The notes beneath the pieces are model-generated. The model did not search any database. It had not been told where the DNA came from and worked only from the letters and a program-made list of their open reading frames with translations. From contig JAEXHA010000082.1 of assembly GCA_023450335.1 (NCBI GenBank), forward strand, positions 21,532-85,531: a stretch of DNA of 64,000 bases, in the 5' to 3' direction. Source of the DNA: Actinomycetes bacterium. Its GTDB lineage: Bacteria; Actinomycetota; Actinomycetes; Actinomycetales; Microbacteriaceae. This document shows positions 54,912 through 64,000 of the stretch, piece by piece. The stretch's first letter is position 1. Every line of letters begins with the position of its first letter. The translations under genes were made by a program, and so were the position numbers.

Positions 54912-55847
54912 TCACGCCGAAGCGGGGGGCTCCAGAAGCTCCCACCCCTCGGTGATGACTCGACCATACAGGACGTCCGGATCCAGCCGTCGGAGCTCTT
55001 CGGCGAGGCACTCGCGCATTGTGCGACGCGGCAGCACGATGTCGTGTGCGGGCTGGCCGGGCTGGGTGAGCGTCGCGTCGACCGCCGTGCTGCGCTCGAG
55101 CAGGATGTCGCCGGAGGCGCGCGTCAGCCGCACGCGCTGGATACCGTGCTCCCAGTGGTCGGGGTCGGCATACCGCCAGGCGACCGGCACCGCGAGCTTG
55201 AGACGCAGCCAGGCCGCCAGCAGCGCCGTCGACGGCGAGCCGGCGGCGCCGACGACCTCAACGGCCGTGACCCGGTCGTACGGCGGCTGATCGAGGACGG
55301 CAGCCAGCTGTTCGCGCCAGTGCGTGAGTCGCGTCCAGGCGAGGTCGGTGTCGCCCGGGGCATACGCCGTCGCCAGCTGGGGCAGTCGTTCGGGCGAGTG
55401 CGGCAGGGTCGCGGCGTCGGTGATCCGTCGCTGTGCCATGCGGCCGATGGGGGAGCGTGCCGGCTCCAGCGGCGGGTGGTCGGGCCACCAGGCGACTACG
55501 GGCGCGTCGGGGAGGAGGAGGCCCGTGATGAGCGCCTCCTCATTGCCGGCGGCGTCACCGGTCGCATGCAGCACCACCACCTCGCTGGCCCCGGCGTCGC
55601 CGCCCACGCGGATCTGCGCGTCGAGCCCCGCCTCACCTTCAGGCCGGGCCACCAGCACGATCACGCGCATCGGGTGCTCACGTGAGGCGTCATTGGCCGC
55701 CTCGATGACGTCCTCTTCGAGCCCACTCGAGGCGACGATCACGAGGGTCAGCACGCGGCCCAGCGCCACGGCGCCGCCCTCTTCGCGTACGCTGACCAGC
55801 GCACGCGCGATCTTCGAGACGGTGGTGTCGGGCAGGTCGACGATCAA
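54912..55847 (-). CDS. opcA: Glucose-6-phosphate dehydrogenase assembly protein OpcA
   Basis: 311 residues. OpcA proteins activate or assemble glucose-6-phosphate dehydrogenase in cyanobacteria and actinobacteria. Features: the N-terminal VDLPDTTVSKIARALVSVREEGG, RVLTLVIVASSGLEEDVIEAANDASREHPMRVIVLV in the first third, then LPDAPVVAWWPDHPP near residue 130. The start is TTG, overlapping the zwf stop (TTGA), the same arrangement as qcrA-qcrB. No metal or catalytic motif is expected. Confidence 0.94.
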   Translation of the reverse strand: MIVDLPDTTVSKIARALVSVREEGGAVALGRVLTLVIVASSGLEEDVIEAANDASREHPMRVIVLVARPEGEAGLDAQIRVGGDAGASEVVVLHATGDAAGNEEALITGLLLPDAPVVAWWPDHPPLEPARSPIGRMAQRRITDAATLPHSPERLPQLATAYAPGDTDLAWTRLTHWREQLAAVLDQPPYDRVTAVEVVGAAGSPSTALLAAWLRLKLAVPVAWRYADPDHWEHGIQRVRLTRASGDILLERSTAVDATLTQPGQPAHDIVLPRRTMRECLAEELRRLDPDVLYGRVITEGWELLEPPASA

Positions 55848-57424
55848 GGGCGCCTCCAGACGCGGCCGTCGCGGGCCAGGAGCTCATCAGCGGATGGGGG
55901 TCCCCACGAGCCGGGGGAGTACTGCTCGAGCGGGCCACCCTGCGCGGCCCAGTACTGCTCGACCGGATCGAGGATCTTCCACGAGAGCTCGACCTCCTCG
56001 TGCCGTGGGAACAGCGGCGGGTCGCCCAGCAGCACATCGAGGATGAGACGCTCGTAGGCCTCGGGGCTCGACTCGGTGAACGCGTGGCCGTACCCGAAGT
56101 CCATCGTGACGTCGCGCACCTCGGTGGCGGCGCCCGGCACCTTCGAGCCGAACCGGATCGTCACGCCCTCGTCGGGCTGAACGCGGATGACCAGTGCGTT
56201 CTGGCCGAGCTCGGCGGTCTGGTTCCGCAGGAAGAGATGCTGCGGCGCACGCTTGAACACGACGGCGATCTCGGTCACCCGGCGTCCCAGTCGCTTACCG
56301 GTGCGCAGGTAGAACGGCACGCCCGCCCAGCGGCGGGTTGCGATCTCGAGTTTCACGGCCGCGTAGGTCTCGGTCGTGGACTGCGGATTCATGCCGTCCT
56401 CGTCGAGGAAGCCGGTGACCTTCTCGCCGCCCTGCCATCCGCCGGCGTACTGACCGCGGGCGGTGGCGGTGGCAAGGTCGGCCGGGAGCGTGACCGCTTC
56501 GAGGACCTTCTCCTTCTCGGCACGCAGGTGGTCCGCGTCCAGCGAGATGGGCTCTTCCATCGCCGTGAGCGCCAGCAGCTGCAGCAGGTGGTTCTGGATG
56601 ACGTCGCGTGCGGCGCCGATGCCGTCGTAATACCCGGCGCGGCCGCCCACGCCGATATCCTCGGCCATCGTGATCTGCACGTGGTCGACGTAGTTCGCAT
56701 TCCAGATCGGCTCGTACAACTCGTTCGCGAACCGCAGCGCCAGGATGTTCTGGACGGTCTCCTTGCCCAGATAGTGATCGATGCGGAAGATCGAGTCGGC
56801 CGGGAAGGCCACTTCGAGCGACTCGTTGAGCGCGCGTGCGCTGGGCAGATCGTGGCCGAACGGCTTCTCGATCACGACTCGGCGCCAGCTGTCGTCACCG
56901 GTGTCGTCGACCAGCCCCGAGTTCTTCAGCTGCGTCGCCACCGTGGGGAAGTCCTTCGGTGGGATCGACAGGTAGTACGCGTGGTTGCCCATGGTGCCGC
57001 GTTCCACGTCGAGCCGCTCGACGGTCTCGCGCAGTCGCACGAACGCGGTGGGATCGCCGAACTCGCCCGAGACGAAGCGGATGCCCTGCAGCAGCTGCTT
57101 CCAGGTGTCTTCGCGGAACGGCGTGCGGGCGTGCTGACGCACCGCGTCGTACACGACCTGGGCGAAGTCCTGATCGGCCCAGTCGCGGCGGGCGAAGCCC
57201 ACCAGTGCGAACCCGGGCGGCAGCAGGCCGCGGTTGGCGAGGTCGTAGACGGCCGGCATCAGCTTCTTGCGCGACAGGTCACCGGTCACGCCGAAGATCA
57301 CCAGCGCGCTGGGGCCGGCGATGCGGCTCAGTCGGCGGTCATCGGGATCGCGCAACGGGTTGTTGCCGCGCGCGATCTCGACGCCGCCCGGCTCGGGGGC
57401 TCCGAGCGGGGAGTCGGAAGTCAT
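55844..57424 (-). CDS. zwf: Glucose-6-phosphate 1-dehydrogenase
   Basis: 526 residues, first enzyme of the oxidative pentose-phosphate pathway, producing NADPH. The coenzyme motif is IFGVTGDLSRKKLMPAVYDL near residue 40, the substrate/active site RIDHYLGKETVQNILALRFAN is near 215, and VVIEKPFGHDL near 180. ATG start with TAGGAGCACC upstream, 14 bases after the pgi stop. opcA overlaps its stop codon, so enzyme and activator are translationally coupled. Confidence 0.97.
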   Translation of the reverse strand: MTSDSPLGAPEPGGVEIARGNNPLRDPDDRRLSRIAGPSALVIFGVTGDLSRKKLMPAVYDLANRGLLPPGFALVGFARRDWADQDFAQVVYDAVRQHARTPFREDTWKQLLQGIRFVSGEFGDPTAFVRLRETVERLDVERGTMGNHAYYLSIPPKDFPTVATQLKNSGLVDDTGDDSWRRVVIEKPFGHDLPSARALNESLEVAFPADSIFRIDHYLGKETVQNILALRFANELYEPIWNANYVDHVQITMAEDIGVGGRAGYYDGIGAARDVIQNHLLQLLALTAMEEPISLDADHLRAEKEKVLEAVTLPADLATATARGQYAGGWQGGEKVTGFLDEDGMNPQSTTETYAAVKLEIATRRWAGVPFYLRTGKRLGRRVTEIAVVFKRAPQHLFLRNQTAELGQNALVIRVQPDEGVTIRFGSKVPGAATEVRDVTMDFGYGHAFTESSPEAYERLILDVLLGDPPLFPRHEEVELSWKILDPVEQYWAAQGGPLEQYSPGSWGPPSADELLARDGRVWRRP

Positions 57425-57438
57425 GGGGCGGGGTGCTC

Positions 57439-59058
57439 CTACTGTGCTGCTTCGAACAGCGTCAGGACCTCGACCTGTGGGTCGGTCAAGGTCAGGGTGA
57501 TCACGGGACGACCGTGGGCGGCGAGCACCTGCGCGTCACCGGCGGCCTGTGCGCGCAGCAGCTCACCGAAGGTGAACGGCCGGCCGGGGATCTCCAGGTC
57601 GACGTCGGTCGCTTCGAGGATCTGCAGGAAGACGCCCTGGGCGGGGCCTCCCTTGTGGTACTGCCCGGTCGAGTGGAGGAACCTCGGCCCCCAGCCGAAC
57701 GTGGTGGGCCGACCGGAGTCGGCGGCGACCATCTCGCGCAGCCCGGACAGGTGCCCGAGCGCGTTGCGGTCGACGTAGGCCTGAATCGCGACGTAGCCGT
57801 CGGCGGGCAGCCGCTGCCACAGCGCGTCGAGTACGCCTTCGAGCGTGCCGGCCGCGGCCAGTGCAGGCTCCGACACACGCACTTCGACGCCCTGCTCCAC
57901 GAATGCGGGAGCGGGGATCTCGGGGCGCTGGTCGAGCAGGCCGCGGGTGGCCTGCTTGGCCGACTCGACGTCGGGCTGGTCGAAGGGATTGATGCCGAGC
58001 ATGCGACCGGCGATCGCGGTGGCATACTCCCAGATCACGAATTGCGCCCCCAGCGAGCCGCTGATGAGGATCTCGTCCGGGTGCTGCTCGATGATCCGGA
58101 AGTGCACGGCGTCGTCGACGATGCGCACCAGCTGCAGGTCGTCCGGCGTCTGGTCGACCTCGGGTGACAGCGGCAGCAGTACGACAGGCAGGATGCCGGT
58201 GCCCTGCTTGCCGGTCGATTCGGCGACCAGCTGCTCGATCCAGTCGGGCAGGCCTTCGATGTGCGTGCCGTCGGTGACAAGACCGAGCTTGTCGCGGCGT
58301 GGCTGCCCGCCGGCGATCGCGGCGGCCAGCACGAGCGCGGGGTTCTTCGGGTCGTCGATGGCGACCTCGAGCAGCGTCGCCTCGGCTTCGTCGAGGAGGC
58401 CCGCGATATCGGCGCCCGCCAGCCCGGCGGGCACCAGTCCGAAAGCCGTCAGCGCGGAGTAGCGGCCACCCACGGTCGGATCGGCCGTGAAGACGCGGTA
58501 CCCCGCGGTGCGTGACGCTTCATCCAGCGGCGAGCCGGGGTCGGTCACCACGACGATGCGATCGGCCGGATCGATGCCGAGATCGGTCCACGCGGCCTCG
58601 AACGCCCGGCGCGCGGAGTCGGTCTCGACCGTCGAGCCCGACTTCGAGGCGACCACCAGCACCGTCTCGGCGAGCCCGCCGGACTCGGCGTCACCGTCGA
58701 TGGCGGCGAGGACCTGGCCGGGGGAGGTGGAGTCGAGGATCACCAGCGGCACACCCGCGGTGCGGGTGATGACCTCCGGTGCGAGCGACGAGCCGCCCAT
58801 GCCGGCCAGCACGACGCGCGTGATGCCTCGGCCTCGCAGTTCGTCGCGCAGCGCGACGATCTCGGCGACCAGCGGACGGGAGACCGACACGGCCTGCACC
58901 CAGCCCAGCCGTCGGGCGGCCTCGGCGGCCGCCTCCGGCCCCCACAGGTCGGCGTCGCCGGCGGTGATCCCACTCGCGACGAGGCTGTCGACCAGCCCCG
59001 TCAGCGAGTGCTCGACGGCGCGCTCGGCGCGCCCCGAGACGTGGATCTCAAAGCTCAC
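57439..59058 (-). CDS. pgi: Glucose-6-phosphate isomerase
   Basis: 539 residues, interconverting glucose-6-phosphate and fructose-6-phosphate. SIS-type sugar-phosphate motifs: [14 protein letters not shown] near residue 78 and [12 protein letters not shown] near 125, then [16 protein letters not shown] near 190 and [30 protein letters not shown] near 280. This is the actinobacterial/cyanobacterial-type form, diverged from E. coli Pgi. The GTG start overlaps the tal stop (GTGA). Its insertion between tal and zwf links glycolysis with the pentose-phosphate operon. Confidence 0.92.
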   Translation of the reverse strand: MSFEIHVSGRAERAVEHSLTGLVDSLVASGITAGDADLWGPEAAAEAARRLGWVQAVSVSRPLVAEIVALRDELRGRGITRVVLAGMGGSSLAPEVITRTAGVPLVILDSTSPGQVLAAIDGDAESGGLAETVLVVASKSGSTVETDSARRAFEAAWTDLGIDPADRIVVVTDPGSPLDEASRTAGYRVFTADPTVGGRYSALTAFGLVPAGLAGADIAGLLDEAEATLLEVAIDDPKNPALVLAAAIAGGQPRRDKLGLVTDGTHIEGLPDWIEQLVAESTGKQGTGILPVVLLPLSPEVDQTPDDLQLVRIVDDAVHFRIIEQHPDEILISGSLGAQFVIWEYATAIAGRMLGINPFDQPDVESAKQATRGLLDQRPEIPAPAFVEQGVEVRVSEPALAAAGTLEGVLDALWQRLPADGYVAIQAYVDRNALGHLSGLREMVAADSGRPTTFGWGPRFLHSTGQYHKGGPAQGVFLQILEATDVDLEIPGRPFTFGELLRAQAAGDAQVLAAHGRPVITLTLTDPQVEVLTLFEAAQ

Positions 59059-60167
59059 CGCGCCCCCTCGAGCGCGGCGACGACGGTCTGCTGCAGATCG
59101 TGCCACGAGGCGATGAACTTCTCGACGCCCTCGTCTTCGAGCACCTGGGTGACATCGTCGAAGTCGACGCCGATGGCCGAGAGCTTCGCGAACACGTCGT
59201 GGGCGGCGGCGTAGGTGCCGGTCACCGCGTCGCCACCGATCTGGCCGTGGTCGAACGTGGCCTCGAGGGTCTTCTCCGGCATCGTGTTGACGGTGCCGGG
59301 GGCCACCAGCTCGGTCACGTACAGGGTGTCGGGAAGCGACGGGTCCTTGACGCCGGTCGAGGCCCACAGCGGCCGCTGCAGGTTCGCGCCGGCATCCCGC
59401 AGCGCCGTGGCGCGCGGCTCGGCGAACTTCTGCTCGAACAGCTCGTAGGCCAGTCGCGCGTTGGCGACCCCGGCGAGGCTCTTCAACGCGAGTGCGTCCT
59501 CGGAGCCGTCGGCGACGAGGCGCTTGTCCACCTCGGTGTCGACGCGCGACACGAAGAACGATGCGACCGAGTGCAGCTTCGAGATGTCATGCCCGGCGCT
59601 CTGCGCCTGCTCGATGCCGGCGAGGTAGGCGTCGATGACGTCCGCGTAGCGGTCGAGGCTGAAGATCAGCGTCACGTTGACGGGGATGCCCGCGGCCAGC
59701 GTCACGGTGATGGCGGGGATGCCCGCTTTGGTCGCGGGGATCTTGATGAGCGCGTTGGGGCGGTCGACCTTGGCCCACAGCTTCTTCGCCTCGGCGACGG
59801 TGGCCTCGGTGTCGTGGGCGAGGTCGGGGGAGACCTCGATCGACACACGACCGTCCTCTCCGCCGGTCGCGTCGAACACGGGGCGGAAGATGTCGGCCGC
59901 GTCGCGCACGTCGTCGGTGGTGATCTCGAAGATCGCCTCGTCGGCCGACGCGCCGCGCTGTGCCAGCGCCGCGATCGACGCGTCGTACGAGTTGTCGGCG
60001 GAGTTGCCGATGGCGCCCTGGAAGATCGTCGGGTTCGTGGTGACCCCGCTGACGTTGCGCGTGCGGATCAGCTCGGCCAGGTTGCCGGTGGTGATGCGGC
60101 TGCGGGACAGGTCGTCGAGCCAGATGCTCACGCCGGCGTCGGACAGGTCCTGGGTGGGGGTGCTCAT
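59055..60167 (-). CDS. tal: Transaldolase
   Basis: 370 residues, the long actinobacterial class. Non-oxidative pentose-phosphate step that moves a dihydroxyacetone unit through a Schiff base. [14 protein letters not shown] is near residue 40, [17 protein letters not shown] near 113 and the catalytic lysine is in [12 protein letters not shown] near 142. [18 protein letters not shown] near 207 is also typical. ATG start overlaps the tkt stop (ATGA). Confidence 0.97.
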   Translation of the reverse strand: MSTPTQDLSDAGVSIWLDDLSRSRITTGNLAELIRTRNVSGVTTNPTIFQGAIGNSADNSYDASIAALAQRGASADEAIFEITTDDVRDAADIFRPVFDATGGEDGRVSIEVSPDLAHDTEATVAEAKKLWAKVDRPNALIKIPATKAGIPAITVTLAAGIPVNVTLIFSLDRYADVIDAYLAGIEQAQSAGHDISKLHSVASFFVSRVDTEVDKRLVADGSEDALALKSLAGVANARLAYELFEQKFAEPRATALRDAGANLQRPLWASTGVKDPSLPDTLYVTELVAPGTVNTMPEKTLEATFDHGQIGGDAVTGTYAAAHDVFAKLSAIGVDFDDVTQVLEDEGVEKFIASWHDLQQTVVAALEGAR

Positions 60168-62239
60168 GCGTTCTCCTTGACGGTTGCGCGGGCCGCGTCG
60201 GCGACCGCGTCGGCGGTGACACCGAACTTCTCGAACAGGGTCTTGTAGTCGGCCGAGGCGCCGAAATGGTCGATGCCGACGGTGCGGCCGGTGTCGCCGA
60301 CCAGACCCCGCCACAGACCGGTCGCGCCGGCTTCGACCGACACGCGGGCGCGGATGGATGCCGGCAGGACCGACTCGCGGTAGGCCTCGTCCTGCGCGGC
60401 GAACCACTCCAGGGACGGCGCCGACACGACGCGGGCGTTGATGCCCTCCGCGGCCAGCGTCTCACGGGCGGTGACGGCCAGCTGCACTTCGGATCCGGTG
60501 GCGATGAGGATCACGTCGGGCGTGCCGCCCGGTGCCTCCAGCAGCACGTAGGCGCCCTTGGCGACGCCGTCGGCCGAGGCGAAGCCGTCTTCACCGCGCG
60601 GGAAGGTCGGGATGTTCTGACGGGTCAGCGCGATGCCCACCGGTCCGTCCTGGCGCTTGACGATCTCGAGCCACGCCGCGGCGGTCTCGTTCGCGTCGGC
60701 GGGGCGCACGACCGTGAAGTTGGGGATGAGGCGCAACGTGGCGAGCTGCTCGATCGGCTGGTGCGTCGGCCCGTCCTCGCCCAGCGCGACCGAGTCGTGG
60801 GTCCACACGAACACCGAGGGGATGTCCATCAGTGCCGCCAGGCGCACCGCGGGACGCATGTAGTCGCTGAAGATGAGGAACGTGCCGCCGAACGGCCGCG
60901 TCGGACCGTGCAGCTTGATGCCGTTGACGATGGCGCCCATCGCGTGCTCGCGGATGCCGAAGTGCAGCACGCGGCCGTACGGGTCGCCCGACCACTCGTG
61001 CGTCGACCACTCGGCCGGGATGAAGCTCTTCGCGGACTTGATCGTGGTCAGGTTCGACTCGGCGAGGTCGGCCGAGCCGCCCCACAGTTCGGGCAGCTGC
61101 TCGGCGAGCGCGTTGATGACCTGACCCGATGCGGCACGCGTGGAGACGTCCTTGCCCGACTCGAAGGTGGGCACGGTGACCTCGTCGGGAAGCGCGCCGG
61201 CCTCGAGACGGTCGAGCAGCGCCTTGCGCTCGGGGTTGGCCGTGGCCCACGCGTCGAACGATTCCTGCCACGCGGCGCGGTCCTCGGCGGCGCGGTCGGC
61301 CAGGGCGCGGGTGTGGGCGATGACGTCGTCCGCGACGACGAAGTGCTGCGCGGGGTCGAACCCGAGCACCTTCTTGGTGGCGGCCAGTTCGTCGGCGCCC
61401 AGCGCCGAACCGTGGATCTTTCCGGTGTTCTGCTTGCCCGGCGACGGCCAGCCGATGATCGTCTTCAGGATGATCAGTGACGGCTTGTCGGTCTCACCCT
61501 GGGCCGCTTCGACCGCGGCGTGCAGCGCGGCGACGTCCTCGACGTACTCGCCGGTCTTCTTCCAGTCGACCGTCTGCACGTGCCAGCCGTACGCCTCGTA
61601 GCGCGCGGCGACGTCCTCCGAGAAGGCGACATTGGTGTCGTCCTCGATCGAGATCTGGTTGGAGTCGTAGATCGCGATGAGGTTGCCCAGTTGCTGGTGG
61701 CCCGCGAGGCTGCCGGCTTCCGAAGTGACACCCTCCTGCAGGTCGCCGTCGCCGGCGACGACGTAGACGAAGTGGTCGAACGGCGAGGTTCCGGCGGCCG
61801 CCTCCGGGTCGAACAGCCCGCGCTCGTAGCGTGCGGCGTACGCGAAGCCGACAGCCGATGCGAGTCCCTGGCCGAGCGGGCCGGTGGTGATCTCGACCCC
61901 CTTCGTGTGGCCGTACTCCGGGTGACCGGGCGTCAGCGAGCCCCACGTGCGCAGCGACTTCAGGTCGTCGAGCTCGAGGCCGAATCCGCCCAGGTACAGC
62001 TGCACGTACTGCGTCAGCGAGGAGTGGCCCGCCGACAGGATGAAGCGGTCGCGCCCGAGCCAGTGCGTGTCGGCCGGGTCATGGCGCAGGACGCGCTGAT
62101 AGAGCAGATACGCCGCGGGCGCCAGACTCATCGCGGTGCCGGGGTGGCCGTTGCCGACCTTCTCCACGGCATCTGCGGCGAGCAGTCGAGCGGTGTCCAC
62201 CGCGCGCCGATCGATCTCTTCCCAAACCAGTTCCGACAC
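60164..62239 (-). CDS. tkt: Transketolase
   Basis: 691-residue thiamine-diphosphate enzyme of the non-oxidative pentose-phosphate pathway. N-terminal [24 protein letters not shown], ThDP motif [35 protein letters not shown] (from about residue 158, in pieces), and in the middle domain [20 protein letters not shown] near 480. The C-terminal domain carries the [11 protein letters not shown] region. GTG start. First gene of the operon; -10 candidate TATGCT lies about 100 bases upstream. Confidence 0.98.
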   Translation of the reverse strand: MSELVWEEIDRRAVDTARLLAADAVEKVGNGHPGTAMSLAPAAYLLYQRVLRHDPADTHWLGRDRFILSAGHSSLTQYVQLYLGGFGLELDDLKSLRTWGSLTPGHPEYGHTKGVEITTGPLGQGLASAVGFAYAARYERGLFDPEAAAGTSPFDHFVYVVAGDGDLQEGVTSEAGSLAGHQQLGNLIAIYDSNQISIEDDTNVAFSEDVAARYEAYGWHVQTVDWKKTGEYVEDVAALHAAVEAAQGETDKPSLIILKTIIGWPSPGKQNTGKIHGSALGADELAATKKVLGFDPAQHFVVADDVIAHTRALADRAAEDRAAWQESFDAWATANPERKALLDRLEAGALPDEVTVPTFESGKDVSTRAASGQVINALAEQLPELWGGSADLAESNLTTIKSAKSFIPAEWSTHEWSGDPYGRVLHFGIREHAMGAIVNGIKLHGPTRPFGGTFLIFSDYMRPAVRLAALMDIPSVFVWTHDSVALGEDGPTHQPIEQLATLRLIPNFTVVRPADANETAAAWLEIVKRQDGPVGIALTRQNIPTFPRGEDGFASADGVAKGAYVLLEAPGGTPDVILIATGSEVQLAVTARETLAAEGINARVVSAPSLEWFAAQDEAYRESVLPASIRARVSVEAGATGLWRGLVGDTGRTVGIDHFGASADYKTLFEKFGVTADAVADAARATVKENA

Positions 62240-62548
62240 TCGGGCAGCCTTTCAGTGAGAGTGCACCCCGAACCCGACCCGTCCGCGGCCTCGTCCGGGC
62301 GGAAAAGGGGGAGTCGGCGCAAGGGCGCGCGTGTGGTTTCAGCATAGCGAAGGGGCTCGGCCCCCCGGCCATGTGCACTGTGTGGACCTGAGTCTTGCGG
62401 GCTCGGCGATGGCAGTCGTGTCGGCTTCGTTTCCGCACGGTGACGTTGTTCTCACCCCGGGCGTCGCAGAGCTGTGAGGTGCACAGCCGCGGTCGGAAGG
62501 CGATGACATAGACTGAAACGAACTGTGCGCACAGCGATAGCGGGGGTC
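62240..62548. other. Divergent intergenic region between tkt and ctaB
   Basis: No gene seen. It holds a -10 candidate for tkt on the minus strand (TATGCT, 62341-62346), with a leader of about 95 bases and AAAGG before the GTG, and a -10 candidate for ctaB on the plus strand (TAGACT, 62509-62514). GC-rich and without clear repeats. An in-frame GTG at 62525 could be an earlier ctaB start. Confidence 0.5.
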
Positions 62549-63490
62549 ATGGACATCACGAAACCGGCCGGGGAAGCGGCACCAGTCGCCGCCGACGACA
62601 CCACGCGGAAGAGTTTCCGCCGCACGGTCACCGCTTACGTGCAGCTGACCAAACCCCGGGTCATGGAGCTCCTGCTGGTCACGACCGTCCCCGTGATGAT
62701 CCTGGCCGAGGGTGGCATGCCCGACCTGTGGCTCGTCCTGGCCACCGTGCTCGGCGGTGCGATGAGTGCCGGTTCGGCCGCGTCGTTCAACATGTACCTG
62801 GACCGCGACATCGACGTGCACATGAAGCGCACGCAGGGCCGCCCCATCGTCACCGGCGAGGTGACCCCGCGGGCGGCGCTGATCTTCTCGTGGGTGCTGG
62901 CCGTGGCATCCACCCTCTGGCTGCTGCTGACCACCAACTGGCTGACGGCCGCGCTCAGCGTCGCCGCGATCTTCTTCTACGTCGTCATCTACACGATGAT
63001 CCTCAAGCGGCGCACCGAGCAGAACATCGTGTGGGGTGGCATCGCCGGGTGCTTCCCTGTGCTCATCGGCTGGTCCGCGGTGACCGCGTCGCTGGATTGG
63101 GCGCCGTTCATCCTGTTCGTGCTGGTGTTCCTGTGGACGCCGCCGCATTACTGGCCGCTGTCGATGAAGTACAAGGGTGACTACGAAGAGGCCGACGTGC
63201 CGATGCTGGGCGCGACGCGCGGCGGAGCACAGGTCGGCCTGCAGGTGATCCTCTACGCCTGGGCCACCGTGGCGTGCTCGCTGCTGCTGACGCCGGTCGC
63301 CGGAATGGGGCTGGTCTACACCGTCTCGTCGCTCGTGTTCGGCGGCTGGTTCATCTACGAGTCGCACGTGCTCTACAACCGCGCGGTCCGTGGGGTGCAG
63401 ACCAAGCCGATGCGGGTGTTCCACGCCTCGATCACGTACCTGACGCTGCTGTTCCTGGCGATCGCGATCGACCCGCTCCTCCCGTTCTGA
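62549..63490 (+). CDS. ctaB: Protoheme IX farnesyltransferase (heme O synthase)
   Basis: Adds a farnesyl group to heme B, making heme O, the precursor of the heme A used by CtaD. 313 residues from the ATG, or 321 from an in-frame GTG at 62525; the ATG has a G-rich stretch upstream and gives MDITKPAG. UbiA-family prenyl-diphosphate motif [19 protein letters not shown] (Asn81, Asp85, Asp89) and second acidic motif [10 protein letters not shown] near residue 210. About eight membrane helices. Placement next to tkt is the standard actinobacterial order; ctaA is not in the window. Confidence 0.95.
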   Translation: MDITKPAGEAAPVAADDTTRKSFRRTVTAYVQLTKPRVMELLLVTTVPVMILAEGGMPDLWLVLATVLGGAMSAGSAASFNMYLDRDIDVHMKRTQGRPIVTGEVTPRAALIFSWVLAVASTLWLLLTTNWLTAALSVAAIFFYVVIYTMILKRRTEQNIVWGGIAGCFPVLIGWSAVTASLDWAPFILFVLVFLWTPPHYWPLSMKYKGDYEEADVPMLGATRGGAQVGLQVILYAWATVACSLLLTPVAGMGLVYTVSSLVFGGWFIYESHVLYNRAVRGVQTKPMRVFHASITYLTLLFLAIAIDPLLPF

Positions 63491-63498
63491 CCGGACCG

Positions 63499-64000
63499 AT
63501 GGGCATCCGCCGTGTGCTGCGTCGCGTCATCGCGCCGCTGACCCGCACGCGGGCCTTCCGTGCCATCGCGCCCCGGGCGCTTCCCGTCGCCGAGCGCATC
63601 GCGACCCGGCTGAGCGGGGGACGCCTCGTCGTCTCCGGCATCCTCGTGCCCTCGCTGGTGCTCCACACCATCGGCGCCAAGACCGGCCAGCCGCGGGCCA
63701 CCGAGCTCATGTACACACCCGACGGCGACGGCGGCGCGATCATCGCCGGAACCAGCTTCGCCCGCGAACGCCATCCCGGCTGGACCGTCAACCTCGCCGC
63801 GCATCCGGACGCCGAAGTCGTCGTGCGCGGCCGACGGCACCGGGTGCACGCCGAGCGCATCCCTGATGCGGATAGCGACGCGGCGTGGGCGCGCATCGAG
63901 GCGCAATGGCCGGGCTACCGCAGCTACGAGCGGGAATCGGGGCGCACCGTGCGGCTGTTCCGCCTGACGACCGACACGGTCCCGTCGCCCTTCCGCGACC
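63499..64000 (+). CDS. Nitroreductase/deazaflavin-dependent oxidoreductase family protein, 3'-truncated
   Basis: About 167 codons before the window ends, with no stop reached. The translated product has a basic N-terminus (GIRRVLRRVIAPLTR), then LVLHTIGAKTGQPRATELMY near residue 55, AIIAGTSFARERHPGWTVNLAAHPDAEV near 80 (in pieces) and a VRGRRHRVHAERI segment. The TxGAKTGxxR and HPGWxxNLxAHPxA motifs match the Ddn/DUF385 family that binds F420. The ATG is 8 bases after the ctaB stop, so it is probably co-transcribed. A long antisense frame over this stretch is a shadow. Confidence 0.82.
   Translation, partial: MGIRRVLRRVIAPLTRTRAFRAIAPRALPVAERIATRLSGGRLVVSGILVPSLVLHTIGAKTGQPRATELMYTPDGDGGAIIAGTSFARERHPGWTVNLAAHPDAEVVVRGRRHRVHAERIPDADSDAAWARIEAQWPGYRSYERESGRTVRLFRLTTDTVPSPFRD

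Noticed and set aside
63373..63906. Leftward open frame over the last gene of the window
   Set aside because: The forward frame carries the GAKTG and HPGW motifs of the deazaflavin-dependent family and is only unclosed because the window ends.

Overview
The window reads as a chromosomal segment of a high-GC actinobacterium, most likely Microbacteriaceae and close to Microbacterium. The evidence is: a bcc-aa3 respiratory supercomplex with a diheme QcrC; WhiA, RbpA and OpcA, which are actinobacterial markers; frequent GTG and TTG starts; and the block uvrC-rapZ-whiA / gap-pgk-tpiA-secG / pgl-opcA-zwf-tal-tkt / ctaB. No rRNA, tRNA, CRISPR array, insertion sequence or prophage was seen. Genes are cut at both ends: ctaD on the left and a deazaflavin-type oxidoreductase on the right.

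Layout. 1-7.7 kb: aerobic respiration (ctaD-ctaF, a PP2C phosphatase, a rhodanese, and the leftward ctaE-qcrC-qcrA-qcrB operon). 7.8-18.5 kb: trpD, a small membrane protein, a PHP-domain protein, a 5'-3' exonuclease, a PaaX-type regulator, a large secreted DUF6351 protein, a lipoprotein plus PKD-like secreted protein pair, a YchJ-like SEC-C protein, and rpsA with a structured leader. 18.6-24.7 kb: a histidine kinase, a membrane protein with a degenerate GGDEF-like domain, and a convergent OmpR-type response regulator, next to a four-gene leftward operon for a TasA-like surface protein, a SipW-type signal peptidase, an LPXTG protein and a second TasA-like protein. The intergenic region between this operon and coaE carries a perfect palindrome and five heptamers at exact 11-bp spacing. 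This is the most interesting part of the window.

25.4-34.2 kb: a rightward catabolic operon (acyl-CoA dehydrogenase, class III CoA-transferase, enolase-superfamily enzyme, alpha-methylacyl-CoA racemase-like protein, MHS transporter, aldehyde dehydrogenase) followed by a LysR gene. The substrate is unknown. 34.2-49.4 kb: DUF4126 and DUF222-HNH proteins, uvrB, a VOC protein, a large polytopic membrane protein, a small zinc-ribbon protein divergent from an OhrR-like MarR regulator, then uvrA-uvrC-rapZ-whiA. The yvcK gene that usually sits between rapZ and whiA is missing. 49.5-64 kb: sodA, gap-pgk-tpiA, secG-rbpA, a leftward pentose-phosphate operon (tkt-tal-pgi-zwf-opcA-pgl), ctaB and the truncated last gene.

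Across scales, many genes seem to be transcribed from a TANNNT-like -10 box placed exactly six bases before the start codon, which is the leaderless arrangement. Several transcription units end in long GC-rich hairpins, some of which share a GGATGCCGG core. All functional statements rest on motif reading by eye; no database search was run.
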